Below, one piece after another: positions 50,618 through 59,866 of a stretch of DNA of 64,000 bases (position 1 is the first letter of the stretch; each line of letters opens with the position of its first letter). The DNA comes from CAZZNQ01 sp964655775. GTDB taxonomy: Bacteria > Planctomycetota > Brocadiia > SM23-32. The translations under genes and the position numbers were made by a program. The stretch spans positions 1 to 64,000 of the forward strand of contig CAZZNQ010000012.1 in NCBI GenBank assembly GCA_964655775.1. Reading direction: 5' to 3'. The notes beneath the pieces are model-generated. The model had not been told where the DNA came from. It made no database searches and saw only the letters and a list, made by a program, of their open reading frames with translations.

Positions 50618-51199
50618 TCATTCAAGATTGGTGTGCAGTTCGCTCAGCCGGTCCTTGGGGATGCCCTGGCGTTCGAGCATAGAATAGACCATGGCGTCGA
50701 AGTAGAGCAGCAGCGCCTCCTCGAACAGCGTGTTGTTGTGGGGCCCGAGGACGTAGCGGTAGCGATGTTTGACGCCGGCCTCCGTCACGGGCAGCAGCAC
50801 CAGGTGGTCGGCGAACTGGACCAACGGCGAATCGGGCACGGCCGTGATGGCCGCTACCGTAGCCTGCGCCTCATGCGATATCCTGGCGAGCTGGACCGTG
50901 GTGGTCGTGCTCCCCGAGCAGGAGATGGCCACAAGCAGATCGTCCGCTTTGATGCGAGGGCAGGTCGCCTCCCCGGGCACGTGGACCGTATAGCCCATTT
51001 GCATGAGCCGCATCGCGAACGCATCAGCTACGTAACCCGATCGTCCCTTGCCCGTTACGAAGATGCGCTCGGATTCCAACAGCAACTGGATCAGGCGCTC
51101 GGCTGCGGCTTCGTCCATGTCGTCCAGCAGCATCCGTATGCCTTCCAGGCGCGTGCGGACGATGCTGAGGAGATCTCGCTCAGGACTGTTCGGTGCCAC
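50618..51199 (-). CDS. hxlB: 6-Phospho-3-hexuloisomerase (SIS domain)
   Basis: 193 residues. The SIS fold (IFVTGKGRSGYVADAFAMRLMQMGYTVHVPGEAT and LLVAISCSGSTTTTVQLA) and the size match the 6-phospho-3-hexuloisomerases that convert D-arabino-hexulose-6-phosphate to fructose-6-phosphate. It overlaps the end of the synthase gene by 20 bases. The pair forms the ribulose monophosphate (RuMP) route, for formaldehyde fixation or, run in reverse, for ribose-phosphate supply. Confidence 0.85.
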   Translation of the reverse strand: MAPNSPERDLLSIVRTRLEGIRMLLDDMDEAAAERLIQLLLESERIFVTGKGRSGYVADAFAMRLMQMGYTVHVPGEATCPRIKADDLLVAISCSGSTTTTVQLARISHEAQATVAAITAVPDSPLVQFADHLVLLPVTEAGVKHRYRYVLGPHNNTLFEEALLLYFDAMVYSMLERQGIPKDRLSELHTNLE

Positions 51200-52505
51200 G
51201 GTCGGTTCTCCTCAGTTGCTCCCAGCGTTCCACCTCCGCCACCTTGCCCAGCGTGCTGCCGCGGTCGATCTCCGCCATCTGCCTTTCTTCCTGCTCCACC
51301 AGGGCCTGCGCTCGGTTGGCCACCTCGACGAGGCGTTCTCGCGGTATGACGACCACGCCATCGTCGTCCCCCACAACCCAATCCCCGGTGCGCACCGACT
51401 GCCCGCCGATCCGGATGGGCACTCCAATCATGCCCTGCCCCTTCGGTTCGCCGGCAACGGGCGTGACGATCGAGGCGAAGGCGGGGAAGCCCATCTCCCT
51501 TATGTTGGCCACGTCGCGGATGCCGCCGCGGATGACGACGCCTGCGAGCTTGCGCTGTATGCAGCTCTTGGTGGCCATCTCGCCCCATACGGCGGGTGGC
51601 TCGTTTCCCGCGTCAATCACCAGAACCTGCCCTTCCTCGGCATGGTCGATGGCTTCCACGGGCTTGGCCCAGTCGCCCGGGTAGGTCCAGACCGTAAGGG
51701 CCGGGCCGACCATGCGGGCGCCCTGAACGATCGCGGAGATTCCCTGGATGGCGCCACTGTTGTGCAGAGCGCCGGTGACGTCGGCGGCCGAGGCCCTGGA
51801 AAGTACTTCCCGCACGCCCTCGATGTTCGAGCGCTTGAACCACTCGGTGGCGATGGATTCGCCGGTGCTGATGGCTCGTACCAAGTTCTCGGCGGCCTGT
51901 CGCGCATCCGGGGACTTAGTCACCGCGCCGCCCACGATCACGACGGTGGCGCCGGCGGCCACTGCATCGGCCGCGTTTTCGGAGTTGATGCCGCCGGCAA
52001 CCTCTATGGGCACATCGATCTCGGAGCCGATCGCCCGCAAATCTTCAAATGGGAGTTCCCCCCGCATCTGCATGTCGATGGGCGTATGAACGCAGACGTA
52101 CGCCGCTCCGAGCTCGGAGACTTCCTTCGCTCGCCGGATCATCGCCTCCCGGCTGCCCAGGCCGAGCAGGTCCACGGCGATCTTCGCATCGTAGTGCCTG
52201 GCGGCTTCCACGCATTCCTGAACGGTCGAGTCGGACGCCGCTCCCAGGCAGTGCACAACGTCCGCGCCGGCCTTTGCGGCCGTCTCCGTCTCCGTCCGTC
52301 CGGCGTCCATGACTTTCATGTCCGCGACGATCGTGGCGGACGGGAACTCGCGCCGCAGCGCGCGCACTGCCTCCATGCCCTCGCTCTTGATCAGCGGCGT
52401 TCCCGCCTCCAGCCAGGTTGCCCCGCCGGCGGCCGCTTCTCGGGCTACCTGCAGGGCACGGTTCAGATTCACGAAATCCAGGGCTACTTGAAGAACGGGC
52501 TCCAT
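51180..52505 (-). CDS. hxlA: 3-Hexulose-6-phosphate synthase fused to RraA-like domain
   Basis: 441 residues. Residues about 1-210 are the HPS/orotidine-phosphate decarboxylase barrel: LQVALD near the start, ADMKVMDAG (Asp62, Lys64, Asp67), HTPID and VAGGINSENA. The synthase condenses formaldehyde with ribulose-5-phosphate. Residues about 230-441 are an RraA/demethylmenaquinone-methyltransferase-like domain with GGIRDV (the R-D pair of the related aldolases) and VVGDDDGVVVIP. HPS-RraA fusions are best known from archaea. Overlaps the PHI gene, indicating translational coupling. Confidence 0.87.
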   Translation of the reverse strand: MEPVLQVALDFVNLNRALQVAREAAAGGATWLEAGTPLIKSEGMEAVRALRREFPSATIVADMKVMDAGRTETETAAKAGADVVHCLGAASDSTVQECVEAARHYDAKIAVDLLGLGSREAMIRRAKEVSELGAAYVCVHTPIDMQMRGELPFEDLRAIGSEIDVPIEVAGGINSENAADAVAAGATVVIVGGAVTKSPDARQAAENLVRAISTGESIATEWFKRSNIEGVREVLSRASAADVTGALHNSGAIQGISAIVQGARMVGPALTVWTYPGDWAKPVEAIDHAEEGQVLVIDAGNEPPAVWGEMATKSCIQRKLAGVVIRGGIRDVANIREMGFPAFASIVTPVAGEPKGQGMIGVPIRIGGQSVRTGDWVVGDDDGVVVIPRERLVEVANRAQALVEQEERQMAEIDRGSTLGKVAEVERWEQLRRTDRGTEQS

Positions 52506-52599
52506 CTTTCCCTCACCGATACGTGTGGGCTGTCATTCCGCAACGCACAAGGCAAGTATATGCTTCCAGCCGCCTAAGCGGCAAGCGGCGCGTCCCACG

Positions 52600-55047
52600 C
52601 TAGCGCGTGTCCGCCACGCAGCGGATCCGCAGCCGGCGCTTCAGTTCGTCCGGAGTGAGCGGCGCGGCCGTCCGTACGGTCACGTGGGTTTCCACTTCGG
52701 CCAGGACGTCGAAGAAGTTGTCGGAAAAGGTCGCCTCCTCACCTTCGACGCTCAGCCACACGCCCTTTGCGAAGGTGTTGGACGTGAGCTCAAGCGCAAG
52801 CTCCTCCGGCCCGGCCTCCTCGACGGACACCGACCAGTCCGGCATCCCGAACTGCACATGCTTGAAGGGCAGCGGCATCGCGGCGTTGCGCGCCACCTCT
52901 TGATGGTTTTTCAGCAGGCGGCACCAGAAGTAGCGCTGTTCGAGACGGCCTTGCGGCAGCTCGGAGACCGGCTTCGTCAGCACTTCCGCCACGGAGTTGG
53001 CCGCAACTGTGATCTCCTCCTTGTGTACCCAGTCCTGGTCGCCGCTGAGCAGGCCATAGCCGCAGACAAGTTCGCCGGTGAACGGATCCAGCAGGTCGTT
53101 CACAACAGTGATCGCGTAGCATCCGTCTCGCTTCTTGATGACCGGCAGCACTGGCGCGTAGAAACGCCGCGTGTAGTGGTAGAGGGCCTTCGGGCGACCG
53201 GCGTAGTCGATGCAGCTCCAGCTCACCACGGGCCAGCAGTCGTTGTGCTGCCAGAACAGCGTCCCCGCCGTGTCGAACTTCCGCGAGCGCCAGTGCTCGA
53301 CGCCCATCTTGATCGCCTCGCCCTGCATCAGTTGCATGAGGTAGACCTGGTCGTCGAACTCGCCCGGGATCCGGAAGAAACGGGACAGGTAGCAGTAGAG
53401 TCGTTCGGTGCCGCGCGGGTTGCGGTTGTGGTGCTCCATTCCGCGGCTCTGGATGTGGTGCTCGGAGGAAGGGACGTACTTCCTGATGGTTTCCAGCGCC
53501 GGCGGGGCCTCGAAGCCGAACTCGCTGATAAACCGGCCGTTGCAGGCGAGCATCTCCTCCGGCGCGCGCCACATGGCCCAGGTGTCCCAGAAGTGCTGAT
53601 CGCCTACGTTGTGATCGTTCGGCTTCTCACCCCCGTAGGGGCTGCCCGGCCAATAGGGCGTGGCCGGATCGAGTCGGGCGCAGACTTCCGGCAGGACCTC
53701 GTCGTAGAGAATGTCGCCGGGCTCGCCGGGGCGCAGCCACTGGTTTTCGTTGTTGCCGCACCAGAGCGCCAGGCTGGGATGGTTGCGCAGGCGGCGGACG
53801 TTGTACTCCGCCTCGGCCCGCACGCTGTCGCAAAACCAGTCCAGATAGTCGGGATAGGCGGCGCAGGCGAACATGAAATCGGCCCAGACGAGTATGCCCA
53901 GTCGGTCGCAGGTGTCGAAGAATACGTCGTCCTCGTAGATTCCGCCGCCCCAGACGCGCAGCATGTTCATGTTCGCGTCGCGGGCGGCCGTGATCAGGCG
54001 GTCGTAATCGTCGGGCGTCACCCGCGGCAGGAAGCTGTCGGCCGGTATCCAGTTGGCGCCCTTGCAGAACACGGGGACGTCGTTGACAACGAAGACGAAC
54101 GACTCTCCTTGTTCGTCCTTCTCGCGTCGGAGCTCGATCCGACGCAGGCCGATGCTGAGCGAACGGCTGCCGAGAACGCGCTCACCGGCCCTCGCCGTAA
54201 CCGAGAGACCGTAGAGGTTCTGCTCGCCCATGCCGGCGGGCCACCAGAGCTGTGGGCTCTCAACCGGTAAGGCGAGATCCACAGTGGCCGGGCCGGCAGG
54301 GGCTTGCTCGTGGCGTTCGGCGGTGCGCACGCCGTCCTCGTCGGTCAGCTCGGCAACCACGTCCAGGTCCGCGCCCTCCAGCATCTCCAACTCGACCGCT
54401 ACGTGGACCGTTGCTTTCCCGTCTTCACTCCACGAGACCCGGGTGGCGACGTCGCTGATGCGCCCCTCGTCGAACCCCTGCAGGTAGATGGGCCGCCAGA
54501 CGCCGCAGGTGTTCAGTTGCGGCCCCCAGTCCCAGCCGTACGCATACTGGGCCTTGCGGGCGTATGACCGACCGGGGTTGTAGCTCGTCCGGCTGATGCC
54601 CTTGTCGGCCTCCCATAGGGCCCGCGCTCTGGCTTCGGGTGACTCGAAGGAGACGGTCAGCTCGTTGTTCTCCTTTCTCAGCAGTCCGGTTACGTCCCAG
54701 CGCCATTCGCGGAACATATTGTCCGCCTGGCCGACCGTTTCGCCGTTCAGCTTCACTTCCGCGAATGTGTCCAGACCTTCGCAGACCAGCTCAACCCGGC
54801 GGAGCGCCAACAGCTCGGGCGGGCAGTCGAAGACGTGGCGGTACTCCCAGTCCGCTTCGCTCACGCACTGCACCTCCAGATCGTTCGTCCCGTAGAACGG
54901 GTCCGGGATCTCGCCGGCCTGCATCAGGTCCAGGTGCACGCAGCCCGGGACCGTCGCCGGCGTCCAGTTAGTCTCGCCGCCGGACACGGCGGATACCTCA
55001 TCGGAAGCGCGCCGGAACGCCCAGATACCTGTTAGATCGTGCAGCAT
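52600..55047 (-). CDS. Beta-mannosidase (GH2)
   Basis: 815 residues. Releases terminal beta-mannose from oligosaccharides. The sugar-binding and immunoglobulin-like domains precede the TIM barrel. The acid/base Glu is in CGNNENQW near residue 430 (typical GH2 mannosidase form) and the nucleophile in FISEFGFEAPP near residue 509. YGWDWGPQL and the AD-FMFACAAYP barrel stretch support beta-mannosidase rather than galactosidase. No signal peptide, so cytoplasmic. It lies next to the rhamnulose aldolase gene. Confidence 0.9.
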   Translation of the reverse strand: MLHDLTGIWAFRRASDEVSAVSGGETNWTPATVPGCVHLDLMQAGEIPDPFYGTNDLEVQCVSEADWEYRHVFDCPPELLALRRVELVCEGLDTFAEVKLNGETVGQADNMFREWRWDVTGLLRKENNELTVSFESPEARARALWEADKGISRTSYNPGRSYARKAQYAYGWDWGPQLNTCGVWRPIYLQGFDEGRISDVATRVSWSEDGKATVHVAVELEMLEGADLDVVAELTDEDGVRTAERHEQAPAGPATVDLALPVESPQLWWPAGMGEQNLYGLSVTARAGERVLGSRSLSIGLRRIELRREKDEQGESFVFVVNDVPVFCKGANWIPADSFLPRVTPDDYDRLITAARDANMNMLRVWGGGIYEDDVFFDTCDRLGILVWADFMFACAAYPDYLDWFCDSVRAEAEYNVRRLRNHPSLALWCGNNENQWLRPGEPGDILYDEVLPEVCARLDPATPYWPGSPYGGEKPNDHNVGDQHFWDTWAMWRAPEEMLACNGRFISEFGFEAPPALETIRKYVPSSEHHIQSRGMEHHNRNPRGTERLYCYLSRFFRIPGEFDDQVYLMQLMQGEAIKMGVEHWRSRKFDTAGTLFWQHNDCWPVVSWSCIDYAGRPKALYHYTRRFYAPVLPVIKKRDGCYAITVVNDLLDPFTGELVCGYGLLSGDQDWVHKEEITVAANSVAEVLTKPVSELPQGRLEQRYFWCRLLKNHQEVARNAAMPLPFKHVQFGMPDWSVSVEEAGPEELALELTSNTFAKGVWLSVEGEEATFSDNFFDVLAEVETHVTVRTAAPLTPDELKRRLRIRCVADTR

Positions 55048-55087
55048 GTTGTCCTCCTTGTGCGCAGACGCAGTCTGCCGAGACTAA

Positions 55088-57085
55088 TCAGCGAACGAAG
55101 ACCTGTCCGGCGTCGACGACCAGCACCTGGCCCGTGACCTTGGCGGAGCGGGTGCTGGAAAGGAAAGCGACGGCCTCGCCGATGTCCTTCCATTTGACGT
55201 CCTGCTTCAGTGCCGTCAGGTTGATGTAATACGGGATGACCTCTTCCGGCTTGAGTCCACGTTTCTCCGCCAAGGCCTCGATGTAGTCCTCGTTCCATAT
55301 CTTCGATTCGTGGAAGACGTTCCCCGGGCAGACCACGTTCACGCGGACGCCGAACTCGGCCAGTTCCAGCGCCCAGCCGCGGGCCAGGTGGATCTCGCCG
55401 GCCTTCGTGGCGTTATAGGCGCTGTGGTTCTTGGACGCCTGCAGCCCGCTCTTGGACGATATGTTCACGATGCTGCCACCGGTTTTCTGCGCGATGAAGC
55501 GCCGGGCGACTTCGCGGGCGACCAGCATGTAGCCGGTCAGGTTGACCTCCAGTGTCTTCCGCCACGCGCCCAGGGGAAACTCCCAGAGCGGGTATACCGG
55601 CGCGATGCCGGCGCAGTTCACCAGGATGTCCACGCCGCCCAGATGGCGCACGGCCTTGTCGACCATCTCGGCGACGGCGTCCTCGGACGTCACGTCCACC
55701 CAGACCGGGCAGCCCACGCCAGTCGAGTCCTGGTCCGCGATGCGCTCCTCCGTCTCACGGGCGCCGTTTTCGTCGATGTCGGCGAGGATCACGTGCGCGC
55801 CCTTCGACGCCAGCACGAGCGATATGCCACGTCCCAGCCCGCTCCCGGCGCCGGTGACGAGGGCCACCTTGCCGGCGAGTTCGTCCTGCGAGCCCTTGCC
55901 CCGTGCCACGCGCTGACGGAATCCCTCGATCTCCCAGTTCCGAATGAACTCGATCGAGTCCTCGGTCAGCCCCCGGGCGCCGCCGAACTGGTCCGCAATG
56001 AGCAGCGTCTCCAGCGTCGCCACCATGCACGCGGCGACGGCGTTCAGCAGCTTCGGCGTGGGTGCCGCGCAGAACAGGCCCAGCCCGTCCACCAAAACGC
56101 ACACCGGCGTGTACTCGCCGTTTCTTGCGGCCTCAAGCGCCGCCGTCACGGCTTCCTGAACGCCTTCTGCGTCCTCCGGCAGGTCGACCCAGACCGGGCT
56201 ATCCTTGCAGTAGACGACCTGGTCCGGCGTCATGGGTTTCACCGACGCCATCGCCCGGGCGTTCGGGCTGGTCAGGAAGCGGCGCACCGTCGCGTCATCC
56301 GCGAACGTGACCAGGGCCGGCGCGCCGAACACCTTGCTGTAGAAGCGCCTTGCCGACGCGCTCACCTCGCCCACCAGTTCCCGCTGCTGGACCTCGTCGT
56401 GGGGCTCGAACTCGGGCAGGTCGGCGGCGTCGATTGCCTTCTCGGCCGCGTCCTCGATGGCATTGAATATGTCGTGCGTAATCTGCAGCGCGCGGTCGGC
56501 ATCGTCGCAGTGCACGAACAGGCCGTGGTTCTCCAGGAACACCGCCTCGGGCTCCCGGCCGTGCTCGGCCGCATACTCCTCCAGCGCCTCCTGCATGGTC
56601 ACCGCCAGCACGAACCCGGCCCCGCAGTACTCGATGTAGAGCAGGGGAGGGTCCAGGTCGGCAAGAAGCTCCTGCAGTTTCTCCTTGCCGCCCTCGGCGC
56701 ACAGCAGCCCGTTCACGACCGACGGATGGGTGTGCACCACGCAGCGGCCGAGCATGGCATGCAGGCTGGTCTCGACGGACGGCCGGCCCTCCAGGTCGTC
56801 CAGGCAGCAGTCCATGAGCTTCGAGAGCACCGCCGACTCCCGTGCCGCCGGCTCCATCGCGCGCAGTTGCTCGTCGTCCACCATCGCGCGGCACTTCTCG
56901 ACGTCCACCAGCCGGTATCCCTTGCCCTCGACCATGTCGCCCAGACCGGTACCGCTGGCCTTCACGTACATCTTGTCGCCGCCGTCGGTCTTGACGCTCG
57001 TGTTGCCGCCTCCGCCCTGGACCAGGCGCGGGTCCTCGCCGACGGAGTTGGATATCTTCAGCATGTCTTTCAGGTCGGCGTCCAT
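55088..57085 (-). CDS. rhaE: Rhamnulose-1-phosphate aldolase / short-chain dehydrogenase fusion
   Basis: 665 residues from ATG 57085 (AGGAGATGCCGAT upstream); the frame is open to 57385 but non-coding. The N-terminal about 400 residues are a class II aldolase (LVQGGGGNTSVK; VVHTHPSVVN with the zinc His pair; FLENHGLFVHC). The C-terminal about 245 are an SDR with VTGAGSGLGRG (TGxxxGxG), NCAGIAPVY (NAG) and YNATKAG (Y-x3-K). The fusion (RhaE/RhaEW type) cleaves rhamnulose-1-phosphate to DHAP and L-lactaldehyde and oxidises the latter. Completes a dispersed rhamnose route. Confidence 0.9.
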   Translation of the reverse strand: MDADLKDMLKISNSVGEDPRLVQGGGGNTSVKTDGGDKMYVKASGTGLGDMVEGKGYRLVDVEKCRAMVDDEQLRAMEPAARESAVLSKLMDCCLDDLEGRPSVETSLHAMLGRCVVHTHPSVVNGLLCAEGGKEKLQELLADLDPPLLYIEYCGAGFVLAVTMQEALEEYAAEHGREPEAVFLENHGLFVHCDDADRALQITHDIFNAIEDAAEKAIDAADLPEFEPHDEVQQRELVGEVSASARRFYSKVFGAPALVTFADDATVRRFLTSPNARAMASVKPMTPDQVVYCKDSPVWVDLPEDAEGVQEAVTAALEAARNGEYTPVCVLVDGLGLFCAAPTPKLLNAVAACMVATLETLLIADQFGGARGLTEDSIEFIRNWEIEGFRQRVARGKGSQDELAGKVALVTGAGSGLGRGISLVLASKGAHVILADIDENGARETEERIADQDSTGVGCPVWVDVTSEDAVAEMVDKAVRHLGGVDILVNCAGIAPVYPLWEFPLGAWRKTLEVNLTGYMLVAREVARRFIAQKTGGSIVNISSKSGLQASKNHSAYNATKAGEIHLARGWALELAEFGVRVNVVCPGNVFHESKIWNEDYIEALAEKRGLKPEEVIPYYINLTALKQDVKWKDIGEAVAFLSSTRSAKVTGQVLVVDAGQVFVR

Positions 57086-57489
57086 ATCGGCATCTCCTGC
57101 AGTGGCTCGCGGGTCTCGATTCCCAGCGGTAGAAAGTACCGCAAAGCCGTGCCGCTGGCAACCGCCGGCCGGATCGGGAGGGGAGTGGCGAGTTACCAGA
57201 CGGTGCTCCGAAGTGGTTGGTGCAAGGGGTCCTGGGGTGAATGGGGACGGCAGCCGCGCAGGCGGTTGCCGCCCCGTCGCCGTGAACTTAGAAGAGGGGT
57301 GGGCCGTCGGGATTGATGTGAGATTTCGCCAGAAGTCTACCCAAACCGGCGGTACCGTCCCATGAGTGAGCAAGACGCGCCGCATGGCGGCATTGGCTTC
57401 GCTGGCCCTCCGGGCTCACTGCACAAATGCCGCTTTCCCCACAGATCATCTACACACAACTCCGTGCACCATGCGCTGATCTGCGCCCT
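57086..57489. other. Divergent intergenic region between rhamnose aldolase and E2 genes
   Basis: A gap of nearly 490 bases to the E2 start. Apart from the two promoters listed, nothing coding is convincing: the open frames over it are N-terminal extensions of the flanking genes with atypical composition. No clear operator or repeat is seen. Confidence 0.4.
57133..57161 (-). promoter_or_regulatory. Predicted promoter of the rhamnose aldolase gene
   Basis: On the minus strand TTGCCA (57161-57156) and TACTTT (57138-57133) with a 17-base spacer, 48 bases before the start codon. Plausible but not strong. Confidence 0.4.
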
Positions 57490-57518
57490 TTGAAACGAGG
57501 CCCCCCTGCACGTAGAAT
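57490..57518 (+). promoter_or_regulatory. Predicted promoter of the E2 gene
   Basis: TTGAAA at 57490-57495 and TAGAAT at 57513-57518 with a 17-base spacer; the transcript would start near 57525, about 50 bases before the E2 ATG. Confidence 0.55.
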
Positions 57519-57573
57519 GAGAGAGGAGTTCGCAACGTCTTTCCTTGCCAATACCTACCATTGGAGAATACCG

Positions 57574-58905
57574 ATGCTGACCCGTGTGTTTCTGCCCCAG
57601 CTTGGCCAGACCATGGAAGAGGGCACCATCGAGAAGTGGCACAAGCAGGAGGGCGAGCGAGTCGAGAAAGGCGACGTGCTTTTCGAGCTTACCACCGACA
57701 AGGCCACGCTGGAAGTGGAGGCCGTCGCCGACGGGGTGCTGAAGATGGTGCTGGTGCCGGAAGGAGAAACGGCGCCCGTGAATACGCTGGTCGGCGTGAT
57801 CGGCGGCGAGGAGGAAGAGCTGACCGAGGAGTTCCTTGCCGAGGCCGACGAAGCAGCGCCAAGCGCGCCGGCGACGGACGTTGCGGCACCGAAGGAAGAG
57901 ACCGAACCGACAGTGGCTCCGGTCGAGCATGCAGCCACACCGGCACAGCAGCTCGCGTCCCCCCGGGCGCGGAAGGTGGCGGAAGAGCTGAAGGTTCCGG
58001 TCGCCGTTCTGCAGGGCTCCGGCCCGGAAGGGCGCGTTATCGAGCGCGACGTTCTGGCGTATGCCGAGAAGCTGGACGAGGTGTCCGTGACTCCGGCGGC
58101 GCACGAGCTGGCATGCCAGGAGGGCGTGGACCTGGTGGCCGTGGCGGCTGCGATACCCGGGCGCAGGGCGACGGTCGAGGACGTGGAGGAAGCGGTCCGG
58201 TCGGGCGCCGGCACGCGGCCCGCCGGCGAAGGGCAGCGCATCCCGTTTACGGCCATGCGCAACACCATCGCGCACCGGATGACGACATCCAAGCAGCAGG
58301 TGCCGCACTTCTACCTGACCGGCGAGATTCTCATGCGTGACGCGCAGAAGCACGCCAAGACGGTGGCGGAAAGCAGCGGCCAGCGCGTGACGGTGACGGC
58401 GATGCTCATCAAGGCCGTGGCTCTGGGCCTGCAGCGGCATCCGCGCATCAACGCCCGCTTCGACGGCGACGCGGCGGTGCTGAACTCCCGATGCAACGTG
58501 GGCGTTGCGGTGGCGGTGGACGACGGACTGTTTGTTCCAGTAGTCAAGCATGCAGACAGCAAATCGCTGCCGCAGATAGCCGTGGAACTGCGGGACCTTG
58601 CCGAGACGGCTCGAGCCGGAAAGCTGATCCCGGAGCAGTACGAGGGCGGGTCCATCACAGTAAGCAACCTGGGCATGTTCGGCGTGGACGCCTTCATCCC
58701 GATCATCAATCCGCCGGAGGCATGCATCATCGGCGTCGGCCGCATCAAGGAGGACGCCATCGTCGCGGACGGAGGGATCCGCATCGAGTCGGTCATGCAG
58801 ATATCGATCAGCGCCGATCACCGGGTGGTGAACGGGCTGGAAGCGGCGGAGTTCTTCAGGACGATCAAGGAACTGCTTGAGGCGCCGGACCAGATAGGCG
58901 AATGA
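57574..58905 (+). CDS. Dihydrolipoamide acyltransferase (E2 of 2-oxoacid dehydrogenase)
   Basis: 443 residues from ATG 57574 (TTGGAGAAT upstream). One lipoyl domain at the N-terminus with the lipoylated Lys43 in TTDKATLEVEA, then a Pro/Ala linker, a peripheral subunit-binding domain (SPRARKVAEELKVPVAVLQG near 130-165) and the acyltransferase domain (FTAMRNTIAHRMTTSKQQVPHFYLTGE). The active-site motif ends DHRVVNGLEAAEF, with Asn in place of the usual Asp of HxxxDG. E1 and E3 partners are not in the window. Converges on hisG with an eight-base gap. Confidence 0.9.
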   Translation: MLTRVFLPQLGQTMEEGTIEKWHKQEGERVEKGDVLFELTTDKATLEVEAVADGVLKMVLVPEGETAPVNTLVGVIGGEEEELTEEFLAEADEAAPSAPATDVAAPKEETEPTVAPVEHAATPAQQLASPRARKVAEELKVPVAVLQGSGPEGRVIERDVLAYAEKLDEVSVTPAAHELACQEGVDLVAVAAAIPGRRATVEDVEEAVRSGAGTRPAGEGQRIPFTAMRNTIAHRMTTSKQQVPHFYLTGEILMRDAQKHAKTVAESSGQRVTVTAMLIKAVALGLQRHPRINARFDGDAAVLNSRCNVGVAVAVDDGLFVPVVKHADSKSLPQIAVELRDLAETARAGKLIPEQYEGGSITVSNLGMFGVDAFIPIINPPEACIIGVGRIKEDAIVADGGIRIESVMQISISADHRVVNGLEAAEFFRTIKELLEAPDQIGE

Positions 58906-58912
58906 GCCGCGC

Positions 58913-59803
58913 TCAGAGGATGACCTTGTTGAGGGGGTATTCGATGATGCCCTCGGCGCCGGCCCGCTTGAGCTTGGGGATCAGGTCCCGCGCGACTGTC
59001 TCGTTGAGCACCGTTTCCACCGCACAGCCGGACTCGTCCGACAGATGGCTCACGGTGGGGTTGCGCAGGGCGGGCAGCAGCGAAAGCACCTTCTGCACGC
59101 AGTCGTTGGGCACGTTCATCTTGAGCCCAACCTTGCTTTGACCGAGCACGGCGCCCTGCAGTAGCATCCCCAGGTTCTCGATCTTCGTTCGCTTCCAGCG
59201 ATCGGCCCACGCCCCATGGGAGGCGATCAGCACGGTCTTGCTTTCCATGACGGTGTCCACGATACGAAGGCCGTTCGCTCTCAGGCTGGCGCCCGTCTCG
59301 GTCAGGTCGACAATGGCGTCGACCAGGTCCGGCACTTTGGTTTCGGTTGCGCCGTGGCTGAACTCGACCTCTGCCCCCACTCCGTTCTCGCGCAGGTACC
59401 GTCGCGTCACGTTGACCAGTTCGGTGCTGATCCGCTTGCCCTGAAGGTCGGCAACTCCGCCGATGTCGGACGCGTCATGCACCGCAACCACCCAGCGCAC
59501 GGGCACGAGTTGCTGCTTGGCGTAGACCAGTTCGCAGACCGTCACCACATCGCTCTCGTTCTCTGCGACCCAGTCCGCGCCCGTTAGGCCGGCGTCGATC
59601 GTGCCTTTCTCGACGAAGCGCGACATGTCCTGCGGGCGGATCAGGCGGGCATCGATCTGGTCGTCGTCGATGGCGGGGTAGTAGGAGCGGGAACTGATTT
59701 CCACGCGGTATCCGGCCTTCATGAGCATCTGGACGGTGCTCTTCTGGAGGCTTCCCTTGGGGATGCCGAAGACGACCTGTTCGACGTTGTCCTTGCTGGC
59801 CAT
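58913..59803 (-). CDS. hisG: ATP phosphoribosyltransferase (long form)
   Basis: 296 residues, first step of histidine biosynthesis (PRPP + ATP). The catalytic core shows GIPKGSLQKSTVQML, GLTGADWVAEN and VPDLVDAIVDLTETGASLRANGL; the C-terminal ACT-like domain from about residue 215 (GLKMNVPNDCVQKVLSLLPAL) marks the long, self-regulated form inhibited by histidine. Downstream of the endonuclease-like gene in the same direction; no other his gene is adjacent. Confidence 0.93.
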   Translation of the reverse strand: MASKDNVEQVVFGIPKGSLQKSTVQMLMKAGYRVEISSRSYYPAIDDDQIDARLIRPQDMSRFVEKGTIDAGLTGADWVAENESDVVTVCELVYAKQQLVPVRWVVAVHDASDIGGVADLQGKRISTELVNVTRRYLRENGVGAEVEFSHGATETKVPDLVDAIVDLTETGASLRANGLRIVDTVMESKTVLIASHGAWADRWKRTKIENLGMLLQGAVLGQSKVGLKMNVPNDCVQKVLSLLPALRNPTVSHLSDESGCAVETVLNETVARDLIPKLKRAGAEGIIEYPLNKVIL

Positions 59804-59866
59804 TGAGGGTCTCCTGCTCAGGCGGGCTGAACGTAGGGGCGAAGGTGGGGCGACAGGTTCGGGTTC

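Noticed and set aside
57086..57385. N-terminal extension of the rhamnose aldolase fusion
   Set aside because: Arg/Pro-rich low-quality text before a clear ribosome site and ATG at 57085, and covers the predicted promoter.
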